The notes: generated by a model from the letters alone, not told the origin. A DNA stretch of 64,000 bases from JADLDB01 sp040752975 (GCA_040752975.1 JBFMHF010000002.1:71701-135700); one strand, 5' to 3'; positions 45,246 to 54,160 are shown, counted from the stretch's first letter. Program-made: numbers and translations.

Positions 45246-46280
45246 TCAGGACTTGCGGGCGCGGACCTGTTCGACGTCGCCCGCCAGCACCCGCTCGACG
45301 CCTCCGCCCACCCGGAGGATCAACGCGCCGGTCTCGTCGATGTCCTCCGCCACGCCGCGCAGCTCCCTCTGCTCGCTGCGCACCAGGACCTCCTGCCCGA
45401 GGATGGTGGCCAGCTTGCGCCACGCCTCGCGGACCGGGCCGAAGCCCTGCTCCGTCCAGGTGTCGAGCCAGCTCTCGAGCCGGGTGAAGAGCGCAGCGGT
45501 GAAGAGCGCCCTGGGCACGGTGCTGCCACGCGCCAGCATGAGGCTGGTCGCCACCTCCGCCACCTCCGGCGGAAAGTCCTCGGCCGACGCGTTCAGGTTG
45601 ACGCCGATCCCGACGATCACGAACTGGACGCGCTCCACGTCGGCGGACAGCTCGGTGAGGATGCCCGCCACCTTCCGGCCGGCGATCTGCACGTCGTTGG
45701 GCCACTTGATCCCCGCGGCGCCGCCAGCCTCTCGCAGCGTCTCGGCGAGGGCGACCGCCGCCACCAGCGTCAGCTCGGGCGCGCGCGCGGGTGGGATCTC
45801 CGGCCGGAGGATCACGGAGCAATACAGGTTCTTCCCGCTGGGGGACGACCAGGTCCGCCCGCGCCGCCCCTTCCCCGCCGTCTGGGCCTCGGCGATCACC
45901 ACCTCGCCATGGAAGGCGCCGTCCTGGGCCAGCTCGAACGCCGCACGGTTGGTGGAGTCGATCGACTCGAAGTGATGGACGGTGCGGCCCAGCTCCCGCG
46001 TCGCCAGCAGCGGCAGCAGCTCCAGCGCCGTGAGGCGATCCGGCACCGCGACGAGCCGGTACCCGCGCGCCGGCTGTGCCTCGATCTGGTAGCCCAGCTT
46101 CCGCAGCTGCTCGACGTGCTTCCACACCGCCGTGCGCGACAGCCCCAGCTTGTCGGACAGCGCCGCCCCCGAGACGAACTCGTCTCCTCCCTCGGCGAGG
46201 AAGGAGAGGATCATCTCTTCGTTGGAGGTCTCGCTGGGCTCCACGTCTGGAACGCTAATGGGCCCGCAGCCCTGCATCAA
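45246..46280 (-). CDS. birA: Biotin-protein ligase/repressor BirA
   Basis: 344 residues: an N-terminal winged helix (~22-75: FVSGAALSDKLGLSRTAVWKHVEQLRKLGY) and the ligase domain with the biotin/ATP loop GKGRRGRTWSSPSG, IKWPNDVQIAGRKVAGIL and a C-terminal SH3-like domain. It attaches biotin to the carboxyl carrier protein and may repress biotin genes. The exact start is uncertain: ATG 46280, GTG 46244 and ATG 46214 are all possible. Confidence 0.95.
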   Translation of the reverse strand: MMQGCGPISVPDVEPSETSNEEMILSFLAEGGDEFVSGAALSDKLGLSRTAVWKHVEQLRKLGYQIEAQPARGYRLVAVPDRLTALELLPLLATRELGRTVHHFESIDSTNRAAFELAQDGAFHGEVVIAEAQTAGKGRRGRTWSSPSGKNLYCSVILRPEIPPARAPELTLVAAVALAETLREAGGAAGIKWPNDVQIAGRKVAGILTELSADVERVQFVIVGIGVNLNASAEDFPPEVAEVATSLMLARGSTVPRALFTAALFTRLESWLDTWTEQGFGPVREAWRKLATILGQEVLVRSEQRELRGVAEDIDETGALILRVGGGVERVLAGDVEQVRARKS

Positions 46281-46298
46281 GCCGGCTTGGGGCCCGCC

Positions 46299-46871
46299 TC
46301 AGGGCGCCGGCTGGAAGCGCGTCAGGGCGAGGGTGGACTGGGGGATCTTCCGGCCGTTGGCCTCCAGCACCGTCGACAGGCGGACGATCCCCACCCCGGG
46401 GGCGAAGGTCATCTCGTTGACCAGCACCTTGCCCTCTTCCACCTTGTTGCGGCTCTCGACGATCACGCACCCCTTCCACGCGCCAGCCGGGGCATCGCAC
46501 GGCTGATCGGCGGCGAGGATCTCGTAGTGCTCGACCGACGAGACGGACACGACGTTGGTCCACTTCGTGCCGGCCTCGATGGGGTTGCGCAGGAGGTACC
46601 GCTTCTGGTCTCGCACGCCGTAGGCGTCGATCAACAGCTGGGCGCCGGTGGAGTCGAGCGCAAACCCGTCGGGTGTCAGCTTGTCGATGGCGACGTCGAT
46701 GCTGCGCTTCTCACCGAGCAGGTTGACCTCGTAGCTCCAGCGGGTGCCCACCGCGAGCGGGTAGAAGTTGCGCGCGCTGGGCCCGAGGGTGGCGGGCTCC
46801 TTGCCCTTCTCCGCTGTGGTGGCGCAGCCCAGCACCGCGCACGCGAAGAGACCGACGAACGACCGCATCAT
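46299..46871 (-). CDS. Lipoprotein of unknown function
   Basis: 190 residues with a lipobox (FACAVLGCATT) and then a secreted beta-rich domain opening YPLAVGTRWSYEV, a motif of a common family of bacterial outer-surface lipoproteins without known function. Cys pairs (DQPCDAP..KGC) may form a disulfide. Its ATG overlaps the upstream HEAT gene by 4 bases. Confidence 0.78.
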   Translation of the reverse strand: MMRSFVGLFACAVLGCATTAEKGKEPATLGPSARNFYPLAVGTRWSYEVNLLGEKRSIDVAIDKLTPDGFALDSTGAQLLIDAYGVRDQKRYLLRNPIEAGTKWTNVVSVSSVEHYEILAADQPCDAPAGAWKGCVIVESRNKVEEGKVLVNEMTFAPGVGIVRLSTVLEANGRKIPQSTLALTRFQPAP

Positions 46872-47743
46872 CTTCTGGCTCCCTGCCGGCTGCGCCGGTC
46901 CTTGAGTTCGGAGAGGGCTTGCTCGGCCGACGCCCGGACGAAGGGATCGTCGTGCCCGGTGGCGACCGCGTCGAGGTAGGCCTCGGCCTCCTCTCCGCCG
47001 ATGGCCCCCAGCGCGAAGACGATTTCCCGCTGCACCACGTTGTCCTTCGCGCGCGAGGCGTTGATCAGCGCGGGCACGGCGTCGGGGTTGCCCAGCTCGA
47101 TCAACAGGCCCATCGTCTCGCGGATCTGGGTGAGATCTTCCGTCTCCAGGCGCGCGAGCAGCGGCGGGAGAGCGCGCGCGTCGTGCCGCCGCGCCAGGAG
47201 CCGCACCGCCGCCCGCTGGACCGAGTCGTCGCTCGAGGCCAACTTCTGCGCCACGCCGTCGTCCTTCAGCGGGGTGAGATCGATGATCGCACGCGCCTCG
47301 CGCACCGCCTCGCCGAGGGCTGCGTCGAGCGCCTCACGGGCGGCGGCCTGAATGGCCTCCACGTCGTTGCCCACCTGCGCGGTGGTGCGGCGGGCGCGGA
47401 TCTCGAAGCTGTCGACGGAGCCCTTCTGGCGGAGCTGCAGCAGCACCTCCACCGTGGACGACGGCTCGGCATCCACCTCGGGCTCGGTGAGGCCGGCGGC
47501 CAGGGTGATGGCCCAGGGTGCGACGCCTTCGGGAGCGGGCTTCCCGGCGAGCAGCGTGAAGTGCGCAGCCTCGAGCCGGGCGGTGAGCCGCTCCTCGAGC
47601 TGCCGCTGGGTCATCGACACCACGTCCGTCCCCTCGAAGGCGTCGACGGTGATCTTGTCCACCACCGGACGAGAGGCCCTGGAGCAGGTACAGGAGCCCG
47701 CCCACAACGCCAGGGCGATGAGGCCGAGGCGGCGCACCGTCAC
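46868..47743 (-). CDS. HEAT-repeat lipoprotein
   Basis: 291 residues. The N-terminal hydrophobic stretch ends in AGSCTC, a possible lipobox. The middle (~35-150) is a novel alpha/beta region, and the C-terminal ~130 residues hold about four HEAT-like repeats (VQRAAVRLLARRHDARALPPLLARLE, QIRETMGLLIELGNPDAVPALI, REIVFALGAIGGEEAEAYLDAVA, FVRASAEQALSEL). A scaffold role is likely. It overlaps both neighbours by 4 bases. Confidence 0.8.
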   Translation of the reverse strand: MTVRRLGLIALALWAGSCTCSRASRPVVDKITVDAFEGTDVVSMTQRQLEERLTARLEAAHFTLLAGKPAPEGVAPWAITLAAGLTEPEVDAEPSSTVEVLLQLRQKGSVDSFEIRARRTTAQVGNDVEAIQAAAREALDAALGEAVREARAIIDLTPLKDDGVAQKLASSDDSVQRAAVRLLARRHDARALPPLLARLETEDLTQIRETMGLLIELGNPDAVPALINASRAKDNVVQREIVFALGAIGGEEAEAYLDAVATGHDDPFVRASAEQALSELKDRRSRQGARR

Positions 47744-49461
47744 CCCGCTTCGGGCGAGGCGGGCGGCGGTGGGGGCGGCGCGGGCTCCGAGGAGGCCGGT
47801 GCGGGCGCCGGCGCCGCGCCACCGGGAGCTGACGCCTGCACCTCGCCACCAGGCGGACCACCCTCGCGCTGTCCACCGCGGCGGCGACGACGACGGCGGC
47901 GGCGACGGCGGCGGCCTTCGCCTGGGGCGCCTTCGGGTGAGTCAGCGCCGCCGGCCTCGGACTCGGGCCCTTCGTCACCCTCGACTCCCTCGTCCTCGCC
48001 CTCTCCGTCGTCGCCCTCAGCCTCGGCGCCCGAGTCGGCGGCGGCCGCGGCGGGAGGCGCAGCGCCCTCGGGTGCAGCCGCGGCCTCGCCTTCCGCGGCG
48101 GGCGCTTCGGCGCGCGCCTGATCGCGCTCGCGGTGGCGCTCCTCGCGGCGCTTCTGGGCTTCCTCGGCGTCCTTCGCGGCCTGAAGGAAGAAGGCTTCGT
48201 CGACCTCGTAGAGCTCGACCGTGGTCACCTTCACGCCCACGTGCGCCTCGAGGAACTTGTCGGCCAGCCCGTCACCGCACCACAGCAGCACCAGGCTCGA
48301 CCCGGCCACGGCCTCGCCCCGCGCCTCGCCCCGCGCCTCACCCGCGGAGACGACCAGGCCGATGTTGGCCCCGTGGTGCGACAGATCGCGCTTGAGCTCC
48401 TGGACGTGGCGCCGTTCGACCGGCTGGTTGCCCTTGAGCAGCTTCACCGCGTACCGCAGCTCGAGGCTGCCGTCCTTCTTGCGGGCGGTCAGCAGCGGCC
48501 CTTCCTTGGCGCGGCGCGCCACCTTGAGCTCGCGGAAGTGGAGGCCGTGCAGCATGCGCACGCACGACTTCTCGAAGGTGCCCAGCTCGAAGTCGGAGAG
48601 CTTGCGGCGCAGCACCCGGGCGACGGCCTTCTTCGCGTCTTTCGTGGCGTGCCGGGCCGCCTGCATCAGCGCGGCCTCGTCGCCGCTTGGCTGGAGCTCG
48701 GCCTCCGCGCGCTGGCGAGCCCGATCGGCCTTGAGCACCACGCGGCCGTTCTCGAACTTCAGGTTTACCGCGGCGCAGAAGGCCTGCATCAGGTCCGCGG
48801 GGGAAGGGCCACCCTCGGCCGGAGGCGGCGGCTCGATGGAGAGCTGCAGCTCGCCGCCCTCAGCGCGCGCGGCGGCGAAGACGGGCCGGCGGTTCTCGTC
48901 GAGCCGCTTCTGGTTGTCCTCCGCCAGCGCGTCGAGCAACGCCCCCACCGAGAGATCGTCGTCGGCGAGCTCGGCGGCCCGCGCGCGGGCGATCAACTCG
49001 CCCGGGGTGAGCGCGGTCTTGCACTCCTCGAGCAACTGGAAGGCCACCTCGGCCAGCGGCGGGAACTTCTTCTTGCGATCTTCGTCGCGGCGCTTGCGAT
49101 CCGCCTGGCGGCCGATGCTGCGCAGGTACTCCGCGTGCGGCTCCGGGTGCCGCTCCGTCGGCCGGTAGGGAGGCAGCTCCTCCTCCGGGTTGGCAGCCGG
49201 CACGCCCGTCTGCGCCAGGGCGGCGGGGTCTTCCGGCAGCATCCAGTCGGTGAGGGCGAAGGTGTCCTTCGCCGTCACCATCACCCGCCGGCCCACCGTG
49301 CGGCGCGCCATCGCAGCCAGTCGCGACAGCATGGTGACCTCGGGGGTCTTGCCCACGTGAGACAACAGGCCCTTCTCCACTGCTCGCTTCGTGATCTCGT
49401 CCGCGTGGAGTGGCGCGGCGGCCTCCTCCAACACGCGGAGCGCGGCTTCGTAGAACGTCAT
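47740..49461 (-). CDS. HARE-HTH protein with degenerate Mrr-like nuclease fold and poly-Arg tail
   Basis: 573 residues. Residues ~1-75 (FYEAALRVLEEAAAPLHADEITKRAVEKG) match the HARE-HTH (HB1/ASXL) DNA-binding domain, seen in eukaryotic chromatin proteins and bacterial RpoE-delta and endonucleases. A middle region (~295-385: FELGTFEKSCVRMLHGL, RRHVQELKRDL, ANIGLVVSAG) aligns by eye with the Mrr PD-(D/E)XK fold, but the Mrr GxD Asp is absent and VQAK is YAVK, so nuclease activity is doubtful. The last ~150 residues are acidic/Ala-rich, then carry twelve consecutive arginines and a Pro-rich end. It heads a six-gene chain reaching coaX. Confidence 0.7.
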   Translation of the reverse strand: MTFYEAALRVLEEAAAPLHADEITKRAVEKGLLSHVGKTPEVTMLSRLAAMARRTVGRRVMVTAKDTFALTDWMLPEDPAALAQTGVPAANPEEELPPYRPTERHPEPHAEYLRSIGRQADRKRRDEDRKKKFPPLAEVAFQLLEECKTALTPGELIARARAAELADDDLSVGALLDALAEDNQKRLDENRRPVFAAARAEGGELQLSIEPPPPAEGGPSPADLMQAFCAAVNLKFENGRVVLKADRARQRAEAELQPSGDEAALMQAARHATKDAKKAVARVLRRKLSDFELGTFEKSCVRMLHGLHFRELKVARRAKEGPLLTARKKDGSLELRYAVKLLKGNQPVERRHVQELKRDLSHHGANIGLVVSAGEARGEARGEAVAGSSLVLLWCGDGLADKFLEAHVGVKVTTVELYEVDEAFFLQAAKDAEEAQKRREERHRERDQARAEAPAAEGEAAAAPEGAAPPAAAAADSGAEAEGDDGEGEDEGVEGDEGPESEAGGADSPEGAPGEGRRRRRRRRRRRRGGQREGGPPGGEVQASAPGGAAPAPAPASSEPAPPPPPPASPEAG

Positions 49462-49478
49462 GCTTTCCCTGGGAGATT

Positions 49479-49496
49479 TTCCTGTAATTTCAGGAA
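49479..49496. promoter_or_regulatory. Palindrome TTCCTG-N6-CAGGAA
   Basis: Perfect 6-bp arms with spacer TAATTT, 18-35 bp upstream of the ATG of the HARE-HTH gene. It overlaps the second palindrome by three bases (49494-49496). Likely an operator for a dimeric repressor. Confidence 0.5.
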
Positions 49497-49510
49497 CTTA
49501 AAATAAGTTC
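49494..49510. promoter_or_regulatory. Palindrome GAACTTA-AAA-TAAGTTC
   Basis: Perfect 7-bp arms with a 3-bp spacer in a strikingly AT-rich patch between the divergent HARE-HTH and beta-propeller genes. It shares GAA with the first palindrome. Together they look like a two-site operator. Confidence 0.55.
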
Positions 49511-49539
49511 GCGGAGAGACGCGGGATGCTACGCAGCGC

Positions 49540-49545
49540 TACACT
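49540..49545 (+). promoter_or_regulatory. -10-like TACACT before the beta-propeller gene
   Basis: TACACT in CGCTACACTG, 12 bases before the GTG at 49558. No -35 match is clear. It implies a very short leader. Confidence 0.4.
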
Positions 49546-49557
49546 GGGTGTCAACGT

Positions 49558-51624
49558 GTGAAGATTCGGTTCAGGGTGGGACACAGCTGGAAGCGGGAGG
49601 CGCCGGGGCCAGCAGGACCGAGGGACGCGTTCACCTTCGAACTGGACGGGGTGAACCTGGTGCCGGGGGCGACGGACGAGCCGCTGGTGCACGTGGTGTC
49701 GGGGCTGCTCGACGCGGTGGCGGGGCTGGTGGTGGACGGGGAGCCCGCGGGCGAGTTGTCGCTGGAAGACGTGGCGCTCGAGCTGTGCTTCTGGCGGAGG
49801 CCGGGGCTGGAGGTGGAGGTGGCGATCGTCGACCTCGCTGGGGGCGGCCTCAAGCGCGGACGCCCGGTGGTGGTGGAGCTGCCGGCGCTGCTCGAAGCCG
49901 CGGTGCAGTGCGGGCGCGCGCTCGCGCGGGATCTCTCCTCGCAGGAGCGGACGGCCGAGGCGCTGGCGATCGAGAAGAAGCTGTCGGTGCTGGCGGGGGC
50001 GCTGATCGAGCCCGCGCCTGAGCGGCCCACCCAGGCCTTCGTGGCCCAGCGCTCTGCAGCCGGCGGGTTGGGCTACCACTTCGACGACGCCGAGGGGCGC
50101 GCACAGCGCTGGGCGAGGAGATCGCGCGCCGGCCTGTCGTGCCTGTTGGCGAGTGGCACCATCCAGGCGGCGGGCGGTGAGGTCGAACCGGGACATCCGG
50201 TGCTGCGGCTCATGGCGTTGGCGCGGGCGGCGTCGGACGGAGCGCAGCGCGTGGGTGGTGTGTCGGTGGCGCCGGAAGCCATCTTCGCGGCCGGCCTCGA
50301 GCTGTGCCTTTCGCTGCGCGCCCACAACCCGGCGCTCTCGTCGAACCCGTGGCTCGAAGCCTTGCAGCTGCGGTGCGCCGATGGCCTCAAGGCCCTCAGG
50401 CAGCCGCTGCCGGATCTCTCGCCCACGGTCCTGCCGGCGGGGAGGACCTCCACCGGGGACGTTCCCCTCTCGACGCAGGGATCCGTGCGCCGGGTGGGCG
50501 TCAGCCACAGCTGGACCCGGCCGGTGGCGCTCGGGGAAGAGAGCGGCCGGGTGACGCTCGGGAAGGGGCTGGTGGTGGTGCACAGCCCGCACGCGGCCCA
50601 CGCCTTCGATCCGAAGGGCGCGACGAAGTTCCGCCGCATGGCGCCGCGGGGAGTGGCGGTGGCAGCGACGGGCGAGTCGGTGCTGGCCACGAGCGAGCAG
50701 GTGCTCCACTTCCCCCGGGCCGGCCGGTCCGCCACGTGGGTGCGCGATCACGACGGAGTGACGCTGGGCCCCACGCTGACGCCGGTGGGCGGCGTGCTGG
50801 TGACGCCCCTGGGACGGCACGGCGCGAGCGGGCTGGACGCGCTGACGGGCCGCGAGCGCTGGCGCTTCGACCCTCCGCGCACTCAGAAGAGCTGGGTGTC
50901 GTGCCTGGGCTCGCGCGTCTTCGTGGGCACCGACTCGGGCTCGCTCTACGCGCTGGACGCGGTGGAGGGGCACGTGCGCTTCCGCGTGAAGGCGTCCTTG
51001 CCGTGCGCGGGGCCGTCGGTCCTCTTCGGCCAGGTGGTGGTGACGGCGCTCAACCGCGGCGAGCACACGGCGATCTTCTCCTGCACGCCGGCGGCGAGGG
51101 GCGACGCGACACCCGCGGGGACGATCCGCTGGACGCGGGAGCTGGTGCTGTCCACGCCGTCGAGGGTGTCGGTAGCGCGGGGGAAGCTCTTCGTGGCGGG
51201 CGCGCGCGAGGGCCGGACCTGGGTCGTGTGCCTGGGCTCGCGCGGACAGGTGCTGTGGGAGCGCAGCGTGCCCTGCGACGCGCGGACGGTGACGCTCTCG
51301 CCCTTCGAGGGTGGGGTGCTCTCGGCGGACGCGCGCGGCGTGTGCACGCGCCTGCGGCCCGATGGGCAGGTGGACTGGGTGCTGGGCGGCTTCGACGACG
51401 AGCTGTCGCAGGAGATCCCCCTCCAGCAGGCGCGGCACGTACTGGTAGTGCCGGGGCCGACGGTGCGGCTGGTGCACCCGCAGGACGGGCGGGTGCTGGG
51501 CGAGCTCGACACGGGGCCAAGGCTGAGCGATCTCGCGGTGGACAAAAAGCTGAACATCTACGCCTTCAGCGAGCCGGGCACGCTGACGGCCTGGGCGCCG
51601 GGCCGGGTGCTGTCGGTCGTGTGA
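49558..51624 (+). CDS. Beta-propeller (PQQ-like repeat) protein
   Basis: 688 residues. The N-terminal ~270 are a helical/beta domain of unknown type beginning KIRFRVGHSWKRE. From ~300 on there are repeated beta-propeller blades resembling PQQ/pyrrolo-quinoline repeats (SGLDALTGRERWRFDPP, DSGSLYALDAVEGHVRF, GQVLWERSVPC, RPDGQVDWVLGG). No signal peptide is apparent. It may be a scaffold or sensor. GTG start; divergent from the HARE-HTH gene. Confidence 0.75.
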   Translation: MKIRFRVGHSWKREAPGPAGPRDAFTFELDGVNLVPGATDEPLVHVVSGLLDAVAGLVVDGEPAGELSLEDVALELCFWRRPGLEVEVAIVDLAGGGLKRGRPVVVELPALLEAAVQCGRALARDLSSQERTAEALAIEKKLSVLAGALIEPAPERPTQAFVAQRSAAGGLGYHFDDAEGRAQRWARRSRAGLSCLLASGTIQAAGGEVEPGHPVLRLMALARAASDGAQRVGGVSVAPEAIFAAGLELCLSLRAHNPALSSNPWLEALQLRCADGLKALRQPLPDLSPTVLPAGRTSTGDVPLSTQGSVRRVGVSHSWTRPVALGEESGRVTLGKGLVVVHSPHAAHAFDPKGATKFRRMAPRGVAVAATGESVLATSEQVLHFPRAGRSATWVRDHDGVTLGPTLTPVGGVLVTPLGRHGASGLDALTGRERWRFDPPRTQKSWVSCLGSRVFVGTDSGSLYALDAVEGHVRFRVKASLPCAGPSVLFGQVVVTALNRGEHTAIFSCTPAARGDATPAGTIRWTRELVLSTPSRVSVARGKLFVAGAREGRTWVVCLGSRGQVLWERSVPCDARTVTLSPFEGGVLSADARGVCTRLRPDGQVDWVLGGFDDELSQEIPLQQARHVLVVPGPTVRLVHPQDGRVLGELDTGPRLSDLAVDKKLNIYAFSEPGTLTAWAPGRVLSVV

Positions 51625-51759
51625 GAACGCCCACGGGTGCTCGCCCATGGCACGAATGGCCGGCGAGACTCCAGTGGGGCTGCCGGGCGGGAGACGCCAG
51701 CGCGGACCTGCGCTCGAGAATGGAGGCCCTGAGTCCCGACTTCCTGGTGCTGGGTGGAT

Positions 51760-51787
51760 CCGCCGCCGGCTACCCCGGCGACGGCGG
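51760..51787. terminator. GC-rich hairpin between convergent genes
   Basis: CCGCCG (51760-51765) pairs with CGGCGG (51782-51787), and CCGG/CCGG extends the stem around CTACC, leaving a 3-nt bulge. It lies in the 168-bp gap between the beta-propeller and aminotransferase stops and has no T tract. It could terminate one or both transcripts. Confidence 0.35.
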
Positions 51788-51792
51788 TGACC

Positions 51793-52992
51793 TCAGTTGA
51801 GCTTCGACACGAAGTCCGCGAGCCGCCCCAGTCCCTTGTCGATCTTCTCGTCGCTGGTGGCGAAGGAAAGGCGCAGGAAGCCTTCCGCGCCGAACGGCTC
51901 CCCGGGCACGGCGGCGAGGAGGAAGTCGTCGATCAGGATCTCGGAGAGCTGCACGGAGCCGGTGATCGGCTGGCCCTTGTAGCGCTTGCCGATCAGCGCG
52001 CCCACGTCGGGGAAGCAGTAGAAGGCGCCGTCGGGCTCGAGGCAGGTGATGCCGGGGATCGCGTTGAGGCCCTTCACCATGCGATCGCGCCGCGCGTGGA
52101 AGGCCTTCACCATCTTCTGCACCGGCTCGTCGGGGCCGTTGAGCGCGGCGATGGCGGCCTTCTGGATGATCGACGCCGCGTTGGACGTCGACTGGTCCTG
52201 CACCATCTGCATCCCGGCGATCAGCTCCCTGGGGCCCGCCGCGTAGCCCAGGCGCCAGCCGGTCATCGAGTAGGCCTTGGACAGCCCGTTGACGATCAGC
52301 GTGCGCGCGGCGAGCTCGGGGCCCAGGTTGGCCACGTTGACGAAGGGCTCGTTCACGTAGAGCAGCCGCTCGTAGATGTCGTCGGAGATGAGCAGGCAGT
52401 CGTGGCCGCGCAGCACGTCGGCCAGCGCCTCGAGCGCCTTCTTCGGCACCACGCTGCCGGTCGGGTTGGACGGCGAGTTGAAGATCACCGCCTTCGTGCG
52501 CCGCGAGAGCGCCTTGCGCAGCTCGCGGGGATCCGGCGTCCAGCGATCGGCGGCGTTGGTCTCGACGATCACCGGCTCGCCGTCGGCCAGGCGCACCATG
52601 TCGGGGTAGCTGACCCAGTACGGCGCGAAGATCACCACCTCGTCGCCGGGGGACAGCAGCGCCTGGAAGCAGTTGAACAGCGCGTGCTTGCCGCCCACCG
52701 AGACGATCACCTGCTCGGGGGTGAAGCTGAGCTGGTTCTCCCGCCTGAACTTCTCGACGATGGCGCTCTTGAGCTCGGGGATGCCGCCCGTCGCGGTGTA
52801 CTTGGTGAAGCCGGCATCGAGCGCGGCCTTGGCGGCGTCCTTGATGTGCGTGGGCGTGTCGAAGTCGGGCTCACCGGCGGCGAAGGACAGCACGTCGGCG
52901 CCCTTCGCCTGCAGCGCGCGGGCCTTCGCGTTGAGCGACAGCGTGGCGGACGGCTTGACGGACTTGAGGCGCCTGGCGAGCTGCAGCGTCAT
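51793..52992 (-). CDS. Class I/II aspartate-type aminotransferase
   Basis: 399 residues of fold type I PLP enzymes of the AAT-Ib group: GEPDFDTPTHIKDAA, NSPSNPTG, SDDIYERLLY, the Schiff-base Lys in NGLSKAYSMTGWRLGY (K239), and the carboxylate-binding Arg near LRLSFATS. It transfers amino groups between aspartate (or a related amino acid) and 2-oxoglutarate. ATG 52992 overlaps the coaD stop by 4 bases; last gene of the rsmD-coaD unit. Confidence 0.93.
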   Translation of the reverse strand: MTLQLARRLKSVKPSATLSLNAKARALQAKGADVLSFAAGEPDFDTPTHIKDAAKAALDAGFTKYTATGGIPELKSAIVEKFRRENQLSFTPEQVIVSVGGKHALFNCFQALLSPGDEVVIFAPYWVSYPDMVRLADGEPVIVETNAADRWTPDPRELRKALSRRTKAVIFNSPSNPTGSVVPKKALEALADVLRGHDCLLISDDIYERLLYVNEPFVNVANLGPELAARTLIVNGLSKAYSMTGWRLGYAAGPRELIAGMQMVQDQSTSNAASIIQKAAIAALNGPDEPVQKMVKAFHARRDRMVKGLNAIPGITCLEPDGAFYCFPDVGALIGKRYKGQPITGSVQLSEILIDDFLLAAVPGEPFGAEGFLRLSFATSDEKIDKGLGRLADFVSKLN

Positions 52993-53501
52993 TTCTTCTT
53001 TCCCGGCCCCTTCGGAGCCTTCAGCGCGGCGTACTTCTCGCGGAGCGCGACGAGGACGTTGGCAGGCACGATGCCCTCCACGTTGCCCCCGAAGGACGCC
53101 ACTTCCCGCACCAGGTTGGATGAGATGTAGAAGTAGTCCTCGCCGGTCATCATGAAGACGGTCTCGAGGTCCGAGGAGAGCCGCCGGTTCATGTTCGCGA
53201 GCTGGAACTCGAACTCGAAGTCGCTCACCGCGCGCAGCCCGCGCAGCACCACCCGCGCCTTCTTCCGCCTGGCGTAGTCGACCAGCAGGCCCTGAAAGTC
53301 GTCGACCTCCACGCGCTTGTCGCCGTTGAGCGCGTCGCGAATGAGCTGCTTGCGCTCCTCCACCGTGAACAGCGGCGTCTTCTTCGGGTTGACGGCGATC
53401 GCGACGATCAGCCGATCGAACATCTTGAGCCCGCGCTGGATCAGCGACAGGTGCCCGTTCGTCAGCGGGTCGAAGGAGCCTGGGTAGATCGCGGTGCGCA
53501 T
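52989..53501 (-). CDS. coaD: Phosphopantetheine adenylyltransferase
   Basis: 170 residues, close to the family's ~160. The nucleotidyl-transferase motif YPGSFDPLTNGHLSLI, the ATP-site RGLRAVSDFEFEFQLANMNR and ISSNLVREVASFGG identify CoaD. It adenylates 4'-phosphopantetheine in CoA synthesis. A Lys-rich C-terminal extension is the only oddity. It lies downstream of rsmD, a common pairing in bacteria. Confidence 0.97.
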   Translation of the reverse strand: MRTAIYPGSFDPLTNGHLSLIQRGLKMFDRLIVAIAVNPKKTPLFTVEERKQLIRDALNGDKRVEVDDFQGLLVDYARRKKARVVLRGLRAVSDFEFEFQLANMNRRLSSDLETVFMMTGEDYFYISSNLVREVASFGGNVEGIVPANVLVALREKYAALKAPKGPGKKK

Positions 53502-53584
53502 GGTGCGGTGCGTCGCGAGAGTCGGTCAACGCGCCGGGCAGGTCAATCCGGAAGATCGAAGCCCTCGGAGCCTCGGAGCCGTCT

Positions 53585-54160
53585 TCATGCGGGCGGGGGC
53601 TCGCCGTGGTGGAACCGGTACATCGACACCGTGGTGCCGCCGAAGGCGCGCTCGTCGATGCGCTTGAGGCGCCCCACCGTCTCTGGCAGCACCTCCTGCT
53701 TCGCGTGCTCGAGCACCGCCACGCCGCCCTCCACCAGCAATTCCTGCTCGTCGAGCGCGGTGAGGACCTCGACGCCGGCCTCCAGCTTGTAGGGCGGATC
53801 GCAGAAGACCAGCTCGAAGCGCTCGCGCCGCCGCCCCAACGTCTCGAGGGCGCGTGCGACCGGCTCCCGGATGAGCTCGATCTGCTGCGACATGTCCAGC
53901 GCCTCGGCGTTCTTGCGAATCAGGTGGTGCGACTCCTTGCCCGAGTCCACCAGCACCGCGCGGGTCGCGCCGCGAGAGAGGGCCTCGAAGGCCAGCGCGC
54001 CCGTCCCTGCGAAGAGGTCCAGCACGCTGAAGGCGTCGCACGACTGCCCCAGCACGTTGAAGATCGTCTCCCGCACGCGATCTGCCGTGGGGCGGATCAC
54101 GTCGTCCCTTTCTGGAGCAGCGAGCACGCGCCCGCGGGCAGTTCCGGCGACGATTCGCAT
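53585..54160 (-). CDS. rsmD: 16S rRNA (guanine966-N2)-methyltransferase
   Basis: 191 residues: MRIVAGTARGRVLAAP, RPTADRVRETIFNVLG, motif I LDLFAGTGALAFEALSRGA and the catalytic DPPY in VFCDPPYK are diagnostic of RsmD. It methylates G966 of 16S rRNA. ATG 54160 is chosen because MRIVAG is the normal family start; an in-frame ATG at 54205 adds 15 non-family residues. The pair rsmD-coaD is usual. Confidence 0.95.
   Translation of the reverse strand: MRIVAGTARGRVLAAPERDDVIRPTADRVRETIFNVLGQSCDAFSVLDLFAGTGALAFEALSRGATRAVLVDSGKESHHLIRKNAEALDMSQQIELIREPVARALETLGRRRERFELVFCDPPYKLEAGVEVLTALDEQELLVEGGVAVLEHAKQEVLPETVGRLKRIDERAFGGTTVSMYRFHHGEPPPA

Noticed and set aside
47875..47915. The poly-arginine run as a sequencing or low-complexity error
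   Set aside because: Codons are mixed (CGC and CGT), so it is not a simple repeat expansion, and the frame stays open on both sides.
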